Below, in pieces: positions 25,982-35,216 of a stretch of 64,000 nt of DNA. Every line of letters begins with the position of its first letter. The stretch's first letter is position 1. A program made the translations under genes and the position numbers. Where the stretch lies: NCBI RefSeq assembly GCF_014698065.1, contig NZ_JACJSI010000021.1:32076-96075 (forward strand). The letters run 5' to 3'. The stretch comes from Nostoc flagelliforme FACHB-838 (lineage in GTDB: Bacteria > Cyanobacteriota > Cyanobacteriia > Cyanobacteriales > Nostocaceae). The notes below the pieces were generated by a model. It was not told the DNA's origin and searched no databases. It saw nothing but the letters and a program-made list of their open reading frames with translations.

Positions 25982-28957
25982 ATGAACCCTTTTCAACTCA
26001 ACAAATATAGTGAGCAAGAACCAAGCGAGAAACAACAAAAAAGATTTCCGGGATGGTTTGCTTTAGATTTTGGTACATCAAATTCGACAGTTACACTCTT
26101 TGATCCAATTGAAGTACCGATCGCAGAAATTCTGCCAAAAGAACAGGAAATGCGGTTGCGCGATCGCTTATCAGAATGGCTAAGTGCTCCCGCCTCAGTA
26201 GCTTTACCAGATGTCAGCGATGATGATTGGGAAAAGTTTATTGTAGAAATTAGCAAAAATCTGGAGATAGAACCCAGCCGATTGACTGAAGTCTTTGAAA
26301 CTGACAATAAAGAGCGATTTTTAGAAGCAATTCGCCAAATTGAGCTTTCTTTAGGAAACAGCGAGAGATTCCGGCGTGCTGTCAGCAAAAAACTTTACCA
26401 AATCTATCATGAGGTGTTCCGCGTCCCTACTCTAGAATCGCAAAATTTGATCCCAGTTGTGCTGGATATCGATCGCCGCGATACGGAAATTCCCAGCGAG
26501 TCGGAAATTTCGCACTTAGGAGACTTAAAACTGCGAATGGGTAGGGAAGCTAGAGATAACCGAAAAAAAGTGATCGCTCAAGGTACAAGCGGTTCTTTAA
26601 AGGAAATTATCAGCAGATTTCACCATTCACCCAAACGCTATTTTGGTCAAGATCGTTTGTTTCCAGTGATTTTGGATGGTGAAGAAGAATTAATTACCGC
26701 TAACGAACTGATCCAATCTGCTTGGGCGCATTTAATCGAGTTAACTGAAGACTACCGCCAACGCGCCCAACGCAGGTTTTCAGAAGGAGATTTTTTAACA
26801 GCAGTTGTCACCTACCCCACTGTCGCCCCACCAGTTGTTCGCAAGGAAGTTAAGGAACTGGTTGAGCAGTTGGGCATCGATGATGTGCAAACTGCTTATG
26901 ATGAAGCCGTTTCTGTAGCGATATTTTTTTTATGGCGAGAATTTGGTGGTAATCTCAACATTGGTATTGAGTCATTCAAAACTCGTTGTCGCCAAGCAGG
27001 AAACAAATGGTCACAAAATGTTCTCGTTCTGGATATTGGCGGGGGAACCACAGACTTAGCTTTAATTGAACTGACTTTAGAAGATAAAACTCCTACTTTT
27101 GCCGATTATGAAGACCGAGGTTTAGGAGGACGTTATTATAAACTCACTCCAAAACTATTAGGTTCATCTGGTCATTTACAGTTAGGCGGTGAGTTAATTA
27201 CACTGCGAATTTTTAGATTATTAAAAGTTGTGATCGCAGACTTTCTATTGACAGCAGTAACAACAGGTAATATAGAAAATGAAAAGTTAGAAGATTTAAT
27301 TAACTCAGAGTTAAACGAGCGCTTCTTAGAACAAGGTAAATTCAAAACTGGCAGTCTTTTAAAATGTATAGATAGAGAGAATCCAGAAGGTGATATTGCT
27401 TACAAAGATGCCTTAGATACTGCCGAGAAAGTATTGCCTACCCGTTGGCAACAAGCACCTCAACGCCTACAATCTTTTTATATTCTCTGGGATCATGCAG
27501 AAGCAGCTAAACTTAAACTTGGGCAAAAGCCACTAGCCGAAAATTCCCTATTAACCTTCACACTTTCTGAGCAACAAATTTCCGAACTGCTCACCCAAAG
27601 CGCCGTCAAATTCCAAGTCAAAGATCCCAATAGCATCAGTGTCACCCTAGATAACCAGCAATTTGAACGAGCCGCCGCTTCGGGAATTAAAGAAGCGATC
27701 GGCATTGCCAAGGGATTAATGGAAAGTCGTTTGCGTCCCGATGATATCACCAAAGATTCTTGGAATTCCCAAAAAGTTGATTGGTTAATTTTGTCTGGTA
27801 AAACTTGTAATTTAGACATAGTGCAGCGCCAAATCTACCAAGAATTTAGTAAGTCTCCATATTTTGTCTGGAATCCAGAACGGATTACCTTTGTGCTGGA
27901 ATTTACCAAGTTAGCGACCTCAGCAGGTGCTTGTTATGCCGAAAAACTACGAAGATTGAGATTCGATCCAGAAGAGTCTAAAAGCTTGTTACGTAAGGGA
28001 GCCAACCAGTTAGAAATCGATGTTAAAAACCTGTTTTATTATTTGCCCTGTAACTTCAAACGCAAAACCCAAAGTAACGATTTGCTAACCATATTCAAGG
28101 CTGGGCAAGAACTCTATCAACTAGCACCTTGGGAAAGTGTTGCCAAGGTACGTACTGCATGGCAAGGAATTCAATTAACTAATATTATTTACCGTCAAGA
28201 CTACGAGGATGGAGATTTACGATTATGGGGTAGCTTCGACGGCAAAAACCTCATGAATAAACTGGGAATGCAAGAAGCTGAGTTTCTGAAAAAAATAAAA
28301 GTTCAGTTTGAAATTGACCAAACACTTGAATTTAGTGTGTTGTTTTGTCAAGGAAATCCCCATTATTTAATTGATATTCCTGGTATTGATTTAGAATCGG
28401 TAGTTTCCGAAAAATCATCACTATTTGCTGATGGTAAATTGAACTGGAATATTGCTGTGGAAGGCTTCAATAAAGATTTAAATGATGGTGACATTGCTAT
28501 CAATGTTCTTGAGTCTGCAACTGTTGATCAACCAGATGCTTATCATCTTGTATTTGAAGTAGGAAATGATGGTAGTAAATTGTTCCAAAAATTTCACTAT
28601 CTACACGATGGCGCGACGCAACCAGGAATCGGGTTAATTAGTAATCCCTTACCTCCCTTCCCGCAAACTGGCCAACACACTTTCTACATTTACCAAACAG
28701 ATGCCGAAAGCAACAGTAAAAAATGGATAAGAATTGGCGCACTCAGCAAACCAGATGTAACAACAGATTACCCTTGCCAATATCGTGTAACTCTAGACGA
28801 TCAAGGCATTCTGCGGATGCACGCTGGTGAAGTGCCTTACTGGACATCACAAAATCAAGAATGCCTGAAGGAAGAAGGATGTGTTTATCGTGCTGAATTA
28901 GAATTGCAGCCTAATGAAGTTGATAAAGAACGCGATCCATTTTGCGGTATACATTAA
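25982..28957 (+). CDS. Large Hsp70/actin-fold ATPase, SrfB-like
   Basis: The protein has 991 residues. Actin-fold ATPase motifs are clear: phosphate-1 FALDFGTSNSTVTLFDP (about residues 26-42), phosphate-2 VLDIGGGTTDLALIEL (about 349-364), and an adenosine-type block LILSGKTCNLDIVQ (about 600-613). Large insertions split the fold, and a C-terminal 300-residue region (KRKTQSNDLLTIF onward) looks beta-rich and replaces the usual Hsp70 substrate-binding domain. Length and architecture match the SrfB family, named from Salmonella and found beside SrfC GTPases. The client or effector is unknown. Neighbours suggest it acts with the dynamin-like GTPase and the protein encoded 150 bp downstream. Confidence 0.78.
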   Translation: MNPFQLNKYSEQEPSEKQQKRFPGWFALDFGTSNSTVTLFDPIEVPIAEILPKEQEMRLRDRLSEWLSAPASVALPDVSDDDWEKFIVEISKNLEIEPSRLTEVFETDNKERFLEAIRQIELSLGNSERFRRAVSKKLYQIYHEVFRVPTLESQNLIPVVLDIDRRDTEIPSESEISHLGDLKLRMGREARDNRKKVIAQGTSGSLKEIISRFHHSPKRYFGQDRLFPVILDGEEELITANELIQSAWAHLIELTEDYRQRAQRRFSEGDFLTAVVTYPTVAPPVVRKEVKELVEQLGIDDVQTAYDEAVSVAIFFLWREFGGNLNIGIESFKTRCRQAGNKWSQNVLVLDIGGGTTDLALIELTLEDKTPTFADYEDRGLGGRYYKLTPKLLGSSGHLQLGGELITLRIFRLLKVVIADFLLTAVTTGNIENEKLEDLINSELNERFLEQGKFKTGSLLKCIDRENPEGDIAYKDALDTAEKVLPTRWQQAPQRLQSFYILWDHAEAAKLKLGQKPLAENSLLTFTLSEQQISELLTQSAVKFQVKDPNSISVTLDNQQFERAAASGIKEAIGIAKGLMESRLRPDDITKDSWNSQKVDWLILSGKTCNLDIVQRQIYQEFSKSPYFVWNPERITFVLEFTKLATSAGACYAEKLRRLRFDPEESKSLLRKGANQLEIDVKNLFYYLPCNFKRKTQSNDLLTIFKAGQELYQLAPWESVAKVRTAWQGIQLTNIIYRQDYEDGDLRLWGSFDGKNLMNKLGMQEAEFLKKIKVQFEIDQTLEFSVLFCQGNPHYLIDIPGIDLESVVSEKSSLFADGKLNWNIAVEGFNKDLNDGDIAINVLESATVDQPDAYHLVFEVGNDGSKLFQKFHYLHDGATQPGIGLISNPLPPFPQTGQHTFYIYQTDAESNSKKWIRIGALSKPDVTTDYPCQYRVTLDDQGILRMHAGEVPYWTSQNQECLKEEGCVYRAELELQPNEVDKERDPFCGIH

Positions 28958-28968
28958 CTCTTGCATCA

Positions 28969-29064
28969 AACCTCTGCGTTTACTTTGCGCCCCTTTGCGT
29001 TTAAAAATCTTAACTTTTTCAACGCAGAGGAGCGCAAAGGTTAGCGCAGAGGAACGCAAAGGTT
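28969..29064. repeat. CTCTGCGTT / AACGCAGAG dispersed inverted repeat
   Basis: The left part (28969-29001) has CCTCTGCGTT, TTTGCGCCCC and TTTGCGTT; the right part (29021-29064) has AACGCAGAGGAGCGCAAAGG and then GCGCAGAGGAACGCAAAGG. It occupies the gap between the Hsp70-like gene and the unknown gene that follows. Confidence 0.8.
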
Positions 29065-29108
29065 TGCAAGTTTAATTCGCTACAAATCACATATCAAGTA
29101 ACAGATTC

Positions 29109-30200
29109 ATGCAGCACTTGCGTCAATTATTAGAGATAGAAAACTCAGAGTTAGCCCAGTTACTGCGGTTTAGTTTGTATGGACTAGAGGCTACTCTAAA
29201 TCAGGCTCGCGTAGAATTTCCACTAGATCCAGGAGCCAAGGTGTGCGATGAGGTGCTGCAAGAACTTCATCTCCTGTTGCAACCTGCACCGCCACAGCAA
29301 AATACTGGTTGGGAAGATGCGCCAAATGAGTTAAAACTCTGTCACCTCCGAGAAGCTTTTAATTCTGACTCAGAACTTAGTTATTATCTGGGTAATTCTC
29401 AACTCCAAAGCCAAACAGATTCTGATTTGTGGAATGAAATTCAAGGCAAACTGCTGCGATTACCAGAAGATTTAGCTGCATCTTGGCAACAACGCACCTT
29501 AGATTTAGCTGAACAAGTTGGTGCGATCGCAGATAATTCTAATCTCTATCAACTTCCCTTTATCCGCGATGAAATTATCTACCCCGGACTTAGTGGCACT
29601 GTTCAAACTCAGGGATTGAGCTTATCTCAACAAGCACTTTTAAATTCTCAAGTTCCCCAAGGTAATATATCTGATTTATTAGCGGGATTTCTACATTTAT
29701 ATATAAAATTTATTGAAATCGATCCAGATTTACATCATGCTTTAAAAAGCGTTTTTAGCTTTGATGTCATTTCTTTACACTCCAAACCAGAACAGCGACA
29801 TCAATACATTGAGGCTTTGAGCGATCGCTTCCAACGCACCCTTAAAGCGGAGGAAAATACCGACTCTCTATTAAATCTGCGTGCCTGGATTGACATGGAC
29901 GAAGCGATACATTCTCTAATATTCATACCACCAGCTGAACGCTATTCTTGGTGGGGAAAGTTGCAACACGAATCACGACGTATCCTGAAGAAAGTCACCG
30001 ATCAAGCCATTAATGCAGGTAACGAAGTGCGAATTCGCCAATTATCGGGACTTTACGCAGATATATGTGCTTTATCTAAGGATGACTTACAACTAGACTG
30101 TGGTGGTATTCCTGGCGAAGTCTTAACTTGTCTTCGAGTATATGCACGAATTAATCAGGAAGAATCTCCGGGCCGTGTAATATTTCGCTCATCACGGTAA
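29109..30200 (+). CDS. Uncharacterised protein encoded next to the Hsp70-like ATPase
   Basis: I do not recognise a family for this 363-residue protein. It looks soluble and mainly helical, with Leu-rich segments (LRQLLEIENSELAQLLRFSLYG near the N-terminus; LLAGFLHLYIKF; LRAWIDMDEAIHSL) and a C-terminal basic region (WGKLQHESRRILKKVTDQA). No signal peptide, membrane helix or Cys/His cluster is visible. It follows the SrfB-like gene on the same strand after a repeat-bearing 151-bp gap, so it is a candidate third component of that module. The start ATG at 29109 lacks a strong SD. Confidence 0.6.
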   Translation: MQHLRQLLEIENSELAQLLRFSLYGLEATLNQARVEFPLDPGAKVCDEVLQELHLLLQPAPPQQNTGWEDAPNELKLCHLREAFNSDSELSYYLGNSQLQSQTDSDLWNEIQGKLLRLPEDLAASWQQRTLDLAEQVGAIADNSNLYQLPFIRDEIIYPGLSGTVQTQGLSLSQQALLNSQVPQGNISDLLAGFLHLYIKFIEIDPDLHHALKSVFSFDVISLHSKPEQRHQYIEALSDRFQRTLKAEENTDSLLNLRAWIDMDEAIHSLIFIPPAERYSWWGKLQHESRRILKKVTDQAINAGNEVRIRQLSGLYADICALSKDDLQLDCGGIPGEVLTCLRVYARINQEESPGRVIFRSSR

Positions 30201-30285
30201 GAGAATTCTCTGCTAAAGCAAAGGCAGACGATTTTATAAATCGCTGCCTAGCCTGATTATCTAATGAAGGTAAAAACGTTTAAAT

Positions 30286-30465
30286 CTATAAAATGCCCCA
30301 GAAGTGTAAAATCCCTTGACCAGAAAACACTTCAAGTGCAACGGCAGATAAAAAACCAATCATTGCAAAACGACCGTTCCAGTTTTCGCTCTGAGGAGTG
30401 AAGCCCCAGCGCAAAGCATTAGGATCTTCTGGAACCGAAGCCGTAGTCTTCTTAACGTCTGCCAT
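30286..30465 (-). CDS. High-light-inducible / chlorophyll a/b-binding-like one-helix protein
   Basis: This small gene encodes 59 residues. It begins [20 protein letters not shown], followed by [20 protein letters not shown] and the end [19 protein letters not shown]. The [12 protein letters not shown] helix carries the Hli chlorophyll-binding signature ExxNxRxAM. Hli proteins sit in the thylakoid membrane, bind chlorophyll and carotenoid, and protect photosystem II assembly intermediates under light stress. The start is ATG at 30465. The gene lies alone between convergent or tandem neighbours in the gap 30201-30633. Confidence 0.95.
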   Translation of the reverse strand: MADVKKTTASVPEDPNALRWGFTPQSENWNGRFAMIGFLSAVALEVFSGQGILHFWGIL

Positions 30466-30633
30466 AAATAATACTCCGAGCTTTTATGTTGTAACAGTTA
30501 TCACTGCCTGTAAAGTAATGTAACAGGTTTTTACGGAAATGCAACATAAACTTTATTTATAGATATTACGGGTACGTAGTTTTATCTTAACAGGTTTGCG
30601 ATACACAACGGCGAACTAGCAACAGCGAATTAC

Positions 30634-31368
30634 CTATGACTCACTACCGGGAAAAAATACAGGTAAGATAAATGCTGTGAAGATTCCACACAACACAATC
30701 ACCTCAATAATTCTCAGGGAAAAATTGTTTTGCATAAAATTATTCTTTAGCGCACCGAAGTTAGCGGAATTACTCAACCACCCACGAAAACGACTAGACC
30801 ATTTAGCAGGACTATCTTCTGGGCGAAACTTCCATGAGAAAATGGAGAGTAACAACGGCGCACCACCCACCTTGGTAGACATTAAAACATGAATTGCCAC
30901 ACAGCAAACCATGACAACCCAGGCGCAAAGGTGGAGAGAGTACCAAATATGATGTAGCTGCAATGTGGGAAGCCACTCTTCCTTCATCATCCTGCCAGAA
31001 TTAACAGCCAAAACAGCGGCGATGAGCATGAGAGTATTTGCCAGACGTTGCAAGCTAACCCACCAAATCGGCCTGCCAACCTGGGTTAGTTGCCGTAAAG
31101 AATCAGATTGGAGCAAGCGCTTTTGTCCAGCATGAAAGCTGTAGAGAGCAAAAGCTGGTAGAAGAAGCAAGAAAAATAAAGCAAAAGTGCCGTGAATGCC
31201 TTGAATATCCGCGATTTGAGGAAATGGTATTTTACCAAATCGGCGATCGTATGTGTTATAAACCAGAAATCCGGTAATAATTGCCGCTATAACTAAAATT
31301 CCACTCGCGCTGTGAAGAATTCGCAATAACAAAGGTTGATAATGTGCAGAACGGGGCATAACAATCAT
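30634..31368 (-). CDS. Cytochrome b561-like (cytochrome b/b6 domain) membrane protein
   Basis: This 244-residue protein has four or five membrane helices (LHSASGILVIAAIITGFLVY; GTFALFFLLLLPAFALYSF; LANTLMLIAAVLAV; LCAWVVMVCCVAIHVLMS; and a C-terminal IIEVIVLCGIFTAFILPVFF). Histidines in helices or their ends (RILHS, GIHGTF, LQLHHIWYSLHL, AIHVL) could coordinate two b hemes, as in di-heme b561/Ni-Fe hydrogenase cytochrome b relatives. The role is probably electron transfer across the cytoplasmic or thylakoid membrane; the partner is unknown. The start is ATG at 31368, with a second in-frame ATG three codons later. Confidence 0.78.
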   Translation of the reverse strand: MIVMPRSAHYQPLLLRILHSASGILVIAAIITGFLVYNTYDRRFGKIPFPQIADIQGIHGTFALFFLLLLPAFALYSFHAGQKRLLQSDSLRQLTQVGRPIWWVSLQRLANTLMLIAAVLAVNSGRMMKEEWLPTLQLHHIWYSLHLCAWVVMVCCVAIHVLMSTKVGGAPLLLSIFSWKFRPEDSPAKWSSRFRGWLSNSANFGALKNNFMQNNFSLRIIEVIVLCGIFTAFILPVFFPGSES

Positions 31369-31482
31369 CTTTAATAGCTTACTTCAGAAAAATTTCTAGA
31401 AGACCTAGAATACTTGTTAAAAGTTAATATTAAAATTTTAATACAACACAAAAAGCAATTATCAAAAAACTAGCTTTAAAAG

Positions 31483-31622
31483 CAATACGCTTGGGTTAAG
31501 GCTAAAGTTTTTTATCAAAGTCAAATTTTTAACGTAGACTCGAAATGGCTTGCCGCAGGCTACCACAGAGGCATAGAGGAAACAGAGAGAAGAGAAAAAA
31601 AATGCTTAACCCAACCGTATTA
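31483..31622. mobile_element. 140-bp MITE-like element with CAATACG...GGTTAAG termini
   Basis: The left end CAATACGCTTGGGTTAAGGC (31483-31502) matches the reverse complement of the right end (GCTTAACCCAACCGTATTA, 31604-31622) at nearly all positions. The same termini bound the 266-bp element at 1841-2106. No coding capacity exists inside. It lies in the 328-bp gap 31369-31696, upstream of the DNA methylase gene; the rest of that gap is AT-rich with no visible feature. Confidence 0.6.
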
Positions 31623-31696
31623 ACTTTATAAGCTCATAATAATCATAAACTTAAAAAATAAATATCCAGCAAATTTTAAACATTATAATCCTAGTT

Positions 31697-32515
31697 ATGA
31701 TTAAAAGTCCTCTCCGATATCCTGGTGGAAAATCAAAAGCAATAAATCAAATAGTCGAATATTTACCAGAGAGCTTTTCGGAATTTCGAGAACCTTTTGT
31801 GGGTGGTGGTTCTGTATTCATTTATTTAAGACAAAAATTTCCTCATATCAAGATTTGGATTAACGATTTAAACCGCGAACTATTCTTGTTCTGGAAGTTT
31901 GCACAATCTGACATATCTAACTTAGTTCAACAAATTCGCCATATTAAAGTAAAATACACAGATGGTAAATTACTCTTTATAGAATTAACTAATCTAAATA
32001 TCAATAATTTATCTGATTTAGAAAGAGCAGTTCGGTTTTTCGTACTTAATAGAATTACTTTTTCAGGAACTGTAGAATCAGGTGGCTTTTCACAAGAAGC
32101 TTTCCATAAAAGATTTACTTATTCTTCTATAGAACGACTTGAAAAGTTAGAAAATATATTATCGAAAAACGTTGAAATTACTAATTTAGATTATAGCCAT
32201 TTATTAAAACTAAAAGGAGAAGATGTATTTTTATTTTTAGATCCACCATATTTTAACGCTACCAAATCAAAGCTGTATGGTAAAGATGGTGACTTGCACA
32301 CTTCTTTTGAGCATCAGAGATTTGCTGACCTTTTGCAACAGTGTCATCATCGCTGGTTAATTACCTACGACAACTCACAGCAAATTCGAGAAAGTTTTCA
32401 ATGGGCTAACATCTCAGAGTGGGAATTACAGTACGGGATGAATAACTATAAGCAGAGCAGTGCGGCTAAAGGAAAAGAGCTATTCATTACTAATTACGAA
32501 GTTAAACTTTGTTGA
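31697..32515 (+). CDS. D12-class adenine-N6 DNA methyltransferase (Dam-like), solitary
   Basis: The protein has 272 residues. Motifs: the N-terminal SPLRYPGGKSKA (motif X), SAM-binding EPFVGGGSVF (motif I), the catalytic DPPY in FLFLDPPYFNATKSKLYG (motif IV), and WLITYDNS and ELFITNY at the C-terminus. This is the Dam/DpnM architecture, which usually methylates adenine in GATC or a related site. The target cannot be fixed from the sequence. No restriction gene of matching type adjoins; the neighbours are a GAF protein and a b561-like cytochrome. The base composition is more AT-rich than its surroundings, which may indicate transfer. Confidence 0.9.
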   Translation: MIKSPLRYPGGKSKAINQIVEYLPESFSEFREPFVGGGSVFIYLRQKFPHIKIWINDLNRELFLFWKFAQSDISNLVQQIRHIKVKYTDGKLLFIELTNLNINNLSDLERAVRFFVLNRITFSGTVESGGFSQEAFHKRFTYSSIERLEKLENILSKNVEITNLDYSHLLKLKGEDVFLFLDPPYFNATKSKLYGKDGDLHTSFEHQRFADLLQQCHHRWLITYDNSQQIRESFQWANISEWELQYGMNNYKQSSAAKGKELFITNYEVKLC

Positions 32516-32642
32516 ACGTTTTGCTTTTCATGATAAGTTAGTCGCGCACCCAGCGATACCATCTGCGAGAGAGTCTGTGCCATAAAAAAATTCGTAAACA
32601 AGGGACGCATAAGTAAGTCAGGCAACCGTTTAGCTACTCCTG

Positions 32643-33113
32643 TTAACTAACGATTTTCCGACTAATGGCTTCTCCAATCTCCATCAGTGTCCCTTCCTCT
32701 TCGGGAGTAAATTCGTAGGGAATCGGCTTGGCAATGCCCAAAGTACCATGCAATCGGCCATTCAGCATAAGCGGCACTGTGATAGAGCCTTCTACCTTAG
32801 TTTCTTTTGCTGAGGGTTTAACCAATCCCGATTCGTCGGTTTGCAGGTTGCAAATCTGTACGGGACGCTTGCGTTCGGCGGCGATACCGGCCATTCCTTT
32901 GCCAATGGGAATTACAGTCATTTTAGGCAAGAGGAATTCGGGAATACCCCGGTAAGCCTTTAGGTGCAATAACTGGCTGTCCTGAACCAATGTATGGATG
33001 GTACCTGTAGAGCAGTCAAAAGCGGCCAGGATTTCGGTCAGTAGCTGGTTCCAGTCGATGGCAGACTCTTTGTCAGCCAGGGTATCAAAAATAGGTTTGG
33101 TAGCTGAAGTCAT
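32643..33113 (-). CDS. Single-GAF-domain protein
   Basis: The whole 156-residue protein is one GAF domain: LLTEILAAFDCSTGTIHTL, LHLKAYRGIPEFLLPKMTVIPIGKGMAGIAAERKRPVQICNL, GSITVPLMLNGRLHGTLGIAKP, then a final helix. IPIGKGMAGIAAERKRPVQI is the typical ligand-pocket region. There is no output domain, so it may be a small-molecule sensor or a free methionine sulfoxide reductase-like relative; the Cys pattern of that enzyme is not evident. The start is ATG at 33113. It is not obviously part of an operon. Confidence 0.85.
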   Translation of the reverse strand: MTSATKPIFDTLADKESAIDWNQLLTEILAAFDCSTGTIHTLVQDSQLLHLKAYRGIPEFLLPKMTVIPIGKGMAGIAAERKRPVQICNLQTDESGLVKPSAKETKVEGSITVPLMLNGRLHGTLGIAKPIPYEFTPEEEGTLMEIGEAISRKIVS

Positions 33114-33329
33114 AGTCCAAGGATATGAAGTTTTATCATCAATGCCGAAAGTAGTTAGGAAAATTCACTTAGCAAAACTAATCTTGTAAATTTAAACCCT
33201 TTCCCTTTCCCCTTTAACCTTTCCCCAGACCAAAAGATAGATTATTGGGTTTATCCGAAAAGTATTGAGATGGGAAGTACCAATTGCAGATTTGTAACCT
33301 CCAGAGTTTGACTAGGATAATGGATGGAA

Positions 33330-34145
33330 CTAGAAGTTTATAGGGTTGTTATATAATCCTTTAACCTTCAAGAGTTTAAAAACTACCGAATAGGGGCGTG
33401 TTTTACAATTTAAGAGCTTCTGGTCGTTTTCTGCAAGATGATATCGCTCTGGGGTAATTCTTGGTTCTTCAAATTCGTCCACAGAAAATCCTGCTGCCTT
33501 GAAAGCTTTCCAGTAATCGGAAAGAGGACGGTGAAACCAGATAAATGGTGTTGTAAAATGATTCCAAGGTTGATCGTTGCGTTGTGTCCTTTCAAAGTAA
33601 GAAGAAGTCCAACCATAAAAAACTGTCCCATCCTCATTTACAGTCCTCGAGTTGCCTTGGGGAAAGCAAGGATGTGAGAACACAAGGATTGCAATACCAT
33701 TAGGCTTAAGCACACGATTGAATGCCTTTAATGCTCCTTCGAGATCAAACAAATCCATGAGAACATAATTCGAGATAATCATATCAAATTGCTCATCTGG
33801 AAGCGACTTGAGTTCAGTGCATGAATCCAAATGAAAATCTATATTTAGATTATTTTGGCTAGCTCGAAATTGGGCAATTCCTATCATCTGAGGTGAGAAA
33901 TCTATAGCAGTTACACTGGCCCCTTTAAGGCAAAGCTGGCGTGCTAGATATCCTGTGCCACAACCAGCATCGAGTACAGACAACCCTGCAACATTACCAG
34001 CGAAACTCCATAGGACTGGATCTGAGTTCAGAATTCGATTGCTGTCGCCATCGTCGCTAACTTGAATATCCCAATCTCTAGCTCTATTATCCCAGAGTTC
34101 AAGTATTTCTTTATCGTCAAAGTTTGCCATTATTTCTTCAGTCAT
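33330..34145 (-). CDS. Class I SAM-dependent methyltransferase
   Basis: This 271-residue protein has the class I fold: motif I VLDAGCGTGYLARQLC, acidic motif II TAIDFSPQMIGIA, motif post-II FDMIISNYVLMDLFDLEGAL, and IAILVFSHPCFPQG. The C-terminal part (VFYGWTSSYFERTQRNDQPW, WFHRPLSDYWKAFKAAGF) is typical of small-molecule methyltransferases near UbiE/Methyltransf_11. The substrate is unknown. The start could be ATG 34145 or the in-frame ATG five codons in (MANFDDKE). It is not in an evident operon. Confidence 0.88.
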   Translation of the reverse strand: MTEEIMANFDDKEILELWDNRARDWDIQVSDDGDSNRILNSDPVLWSFAGNVAGLSVLDAGCGTGYLARQLCLKGASVTAIDFSPQMIGIAQFRASQNNLNIDFHLDSCTELKSLPDEQFDMIISNYVLMDLFDLEGALKAFNRVLKPNGIAILVFSHPCFPQGNSRTVNEDGTVFYGWTSSYFERTQRNDQPWNHFTTPFIWFHRPLSDYWKAFKAAGFSVDEFEEPRITPERYHLAENDQKLLNCKTRPYSVVFKLLKVKGLYNNPINF

Positions 34146-34406
34146 CTCTTCCTTCTGAAAACAATAATTTAATCATTTTCACATAGGAAACTGCTAAACT
34201 TTATGGTGTGTGGCTCCGTGCTACATGTTATACCTAACTGAATTGTGAGAGTAAGCTCCGAGTGCAAAATTTTACAATATAGCGATCGCTAATCCGAAAA
34301 AAAGATAAAACTATCAAGATTTGGCAACTGCGATAGGCGATTTAGTCCCCAATCAACAGAGGGACGGTAGAATATACCTAATTTTCGTAGCTTCAAAAGC
34401 CAAACT

Positions 34407-35153
34407 ATGACGATGCATTCCACACTCCAACGTGCATTTAATCACCGCCGCGTTCTGAAAGTGATCAGCGGTTTGAATAACTTCGACATTGCTAGCGTCG
34501 CTGCTACTGTCAAAGCTGCTGAATTTGGCGGTGCTACTTTTGTCGATATCGCCGCCGATCCTGCCTTAGTCCAGCTAACTAAAAGTTTGACTAACTTACC
34601 AGTTTGTGTATCAGCAGTAGAACCAGAGAAATTTGTGCAAGCTGTGGCAGCTGGTGCTGATTTAATTGAAATCGGCAATTTCGATTCTTTCTATGCTCAA
34701 GGACGCCGCTTTGAGGCTTTGGAAGTGCTAGCACTGACTAAGCAAACCCGCGCTCTTTTCCCCGAAATTACTCTGTCTGTCACCGTTCCCCACATCCTGG
34801 AACTAGATCAACAAGTACAGTTAGCAGAAGAACTGGTGAAAGCTGGAGCAGACATTATTCAAACTGAAGGCGGTACTAGCAGTAAGCCAGTTCACCCCGG
34901 AACTTTAGGATTAATTGAAAAAGCTGCCCCCACCTTGGCAGCAGCTTTTGAAATTTCTCGTGTAGTGTCAGTACCTGTATTGTGTGCTTCAGGCATTTCT
35001 AACGTTACCGCACCATTAGCGATCGCATCTGGTGCTGCTGGTGTTGGTGTTGGTTCTGCCATCAACCAACTCAATAGCGAAGTGGCAATGATTGCTGCTG
35101 TGCGTGGCTTAGTAGAAGCCTTAGCAACTGCAAACAACCGCGCGATCGCTTAG
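34407..35153 (+). CDS. ycf23: Ycf23 / DUF561 protein
   Basis: This 248-residue protein is conserved in cyanobacteria and some algal plastids as Ycf23. It begins with an HRRVLKVISGLNNFD segment characteristic of the family and continues as a TIM-barrel-like alternation: ATFVDIAADPAL, VCVSAVEPEKFVQAVAAGADLIEIGNFD, IIQTEGGTSS, PVLCASGISNVTAPLAIASGAAGVGVGSAIN. The last two blocks resemble phosphate-binding loops of ThiG/NanE-like barrels. Its biochemical function is not established. The gene is monocistronic on the plus strand and ends 63 bp from the convergent aminotransferase gene. Confidence 0.93.
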   Translation: MTMHSTLQRAFNHRRVLKVISGLNNFDIASVAATVKAAEFGGATFVDIAADPALVQLTKSLTNLPVCVSAVEPEKFVQAVAAGADLIEIGNFDSFYAQGRRFEALEVLALTKQTRALFPEITLSVTVPHILELDQQVQLAEELVKAGADIIQTEGGTSSKPVHPGTLGLIEKAAPTLAAAFEISRVVSVPVLCASGISNVTAPLAIASGAAGVGVGSAINQLNSEVAMIAAVRGLVEALATANNRAIA

Positions 35154-35216
35154 TCTTGAATGGGCAGTGGGGAGTTGGGATTGGTGAACATTAAAATTCC
35201 CTCTTACCTGTTCCCC

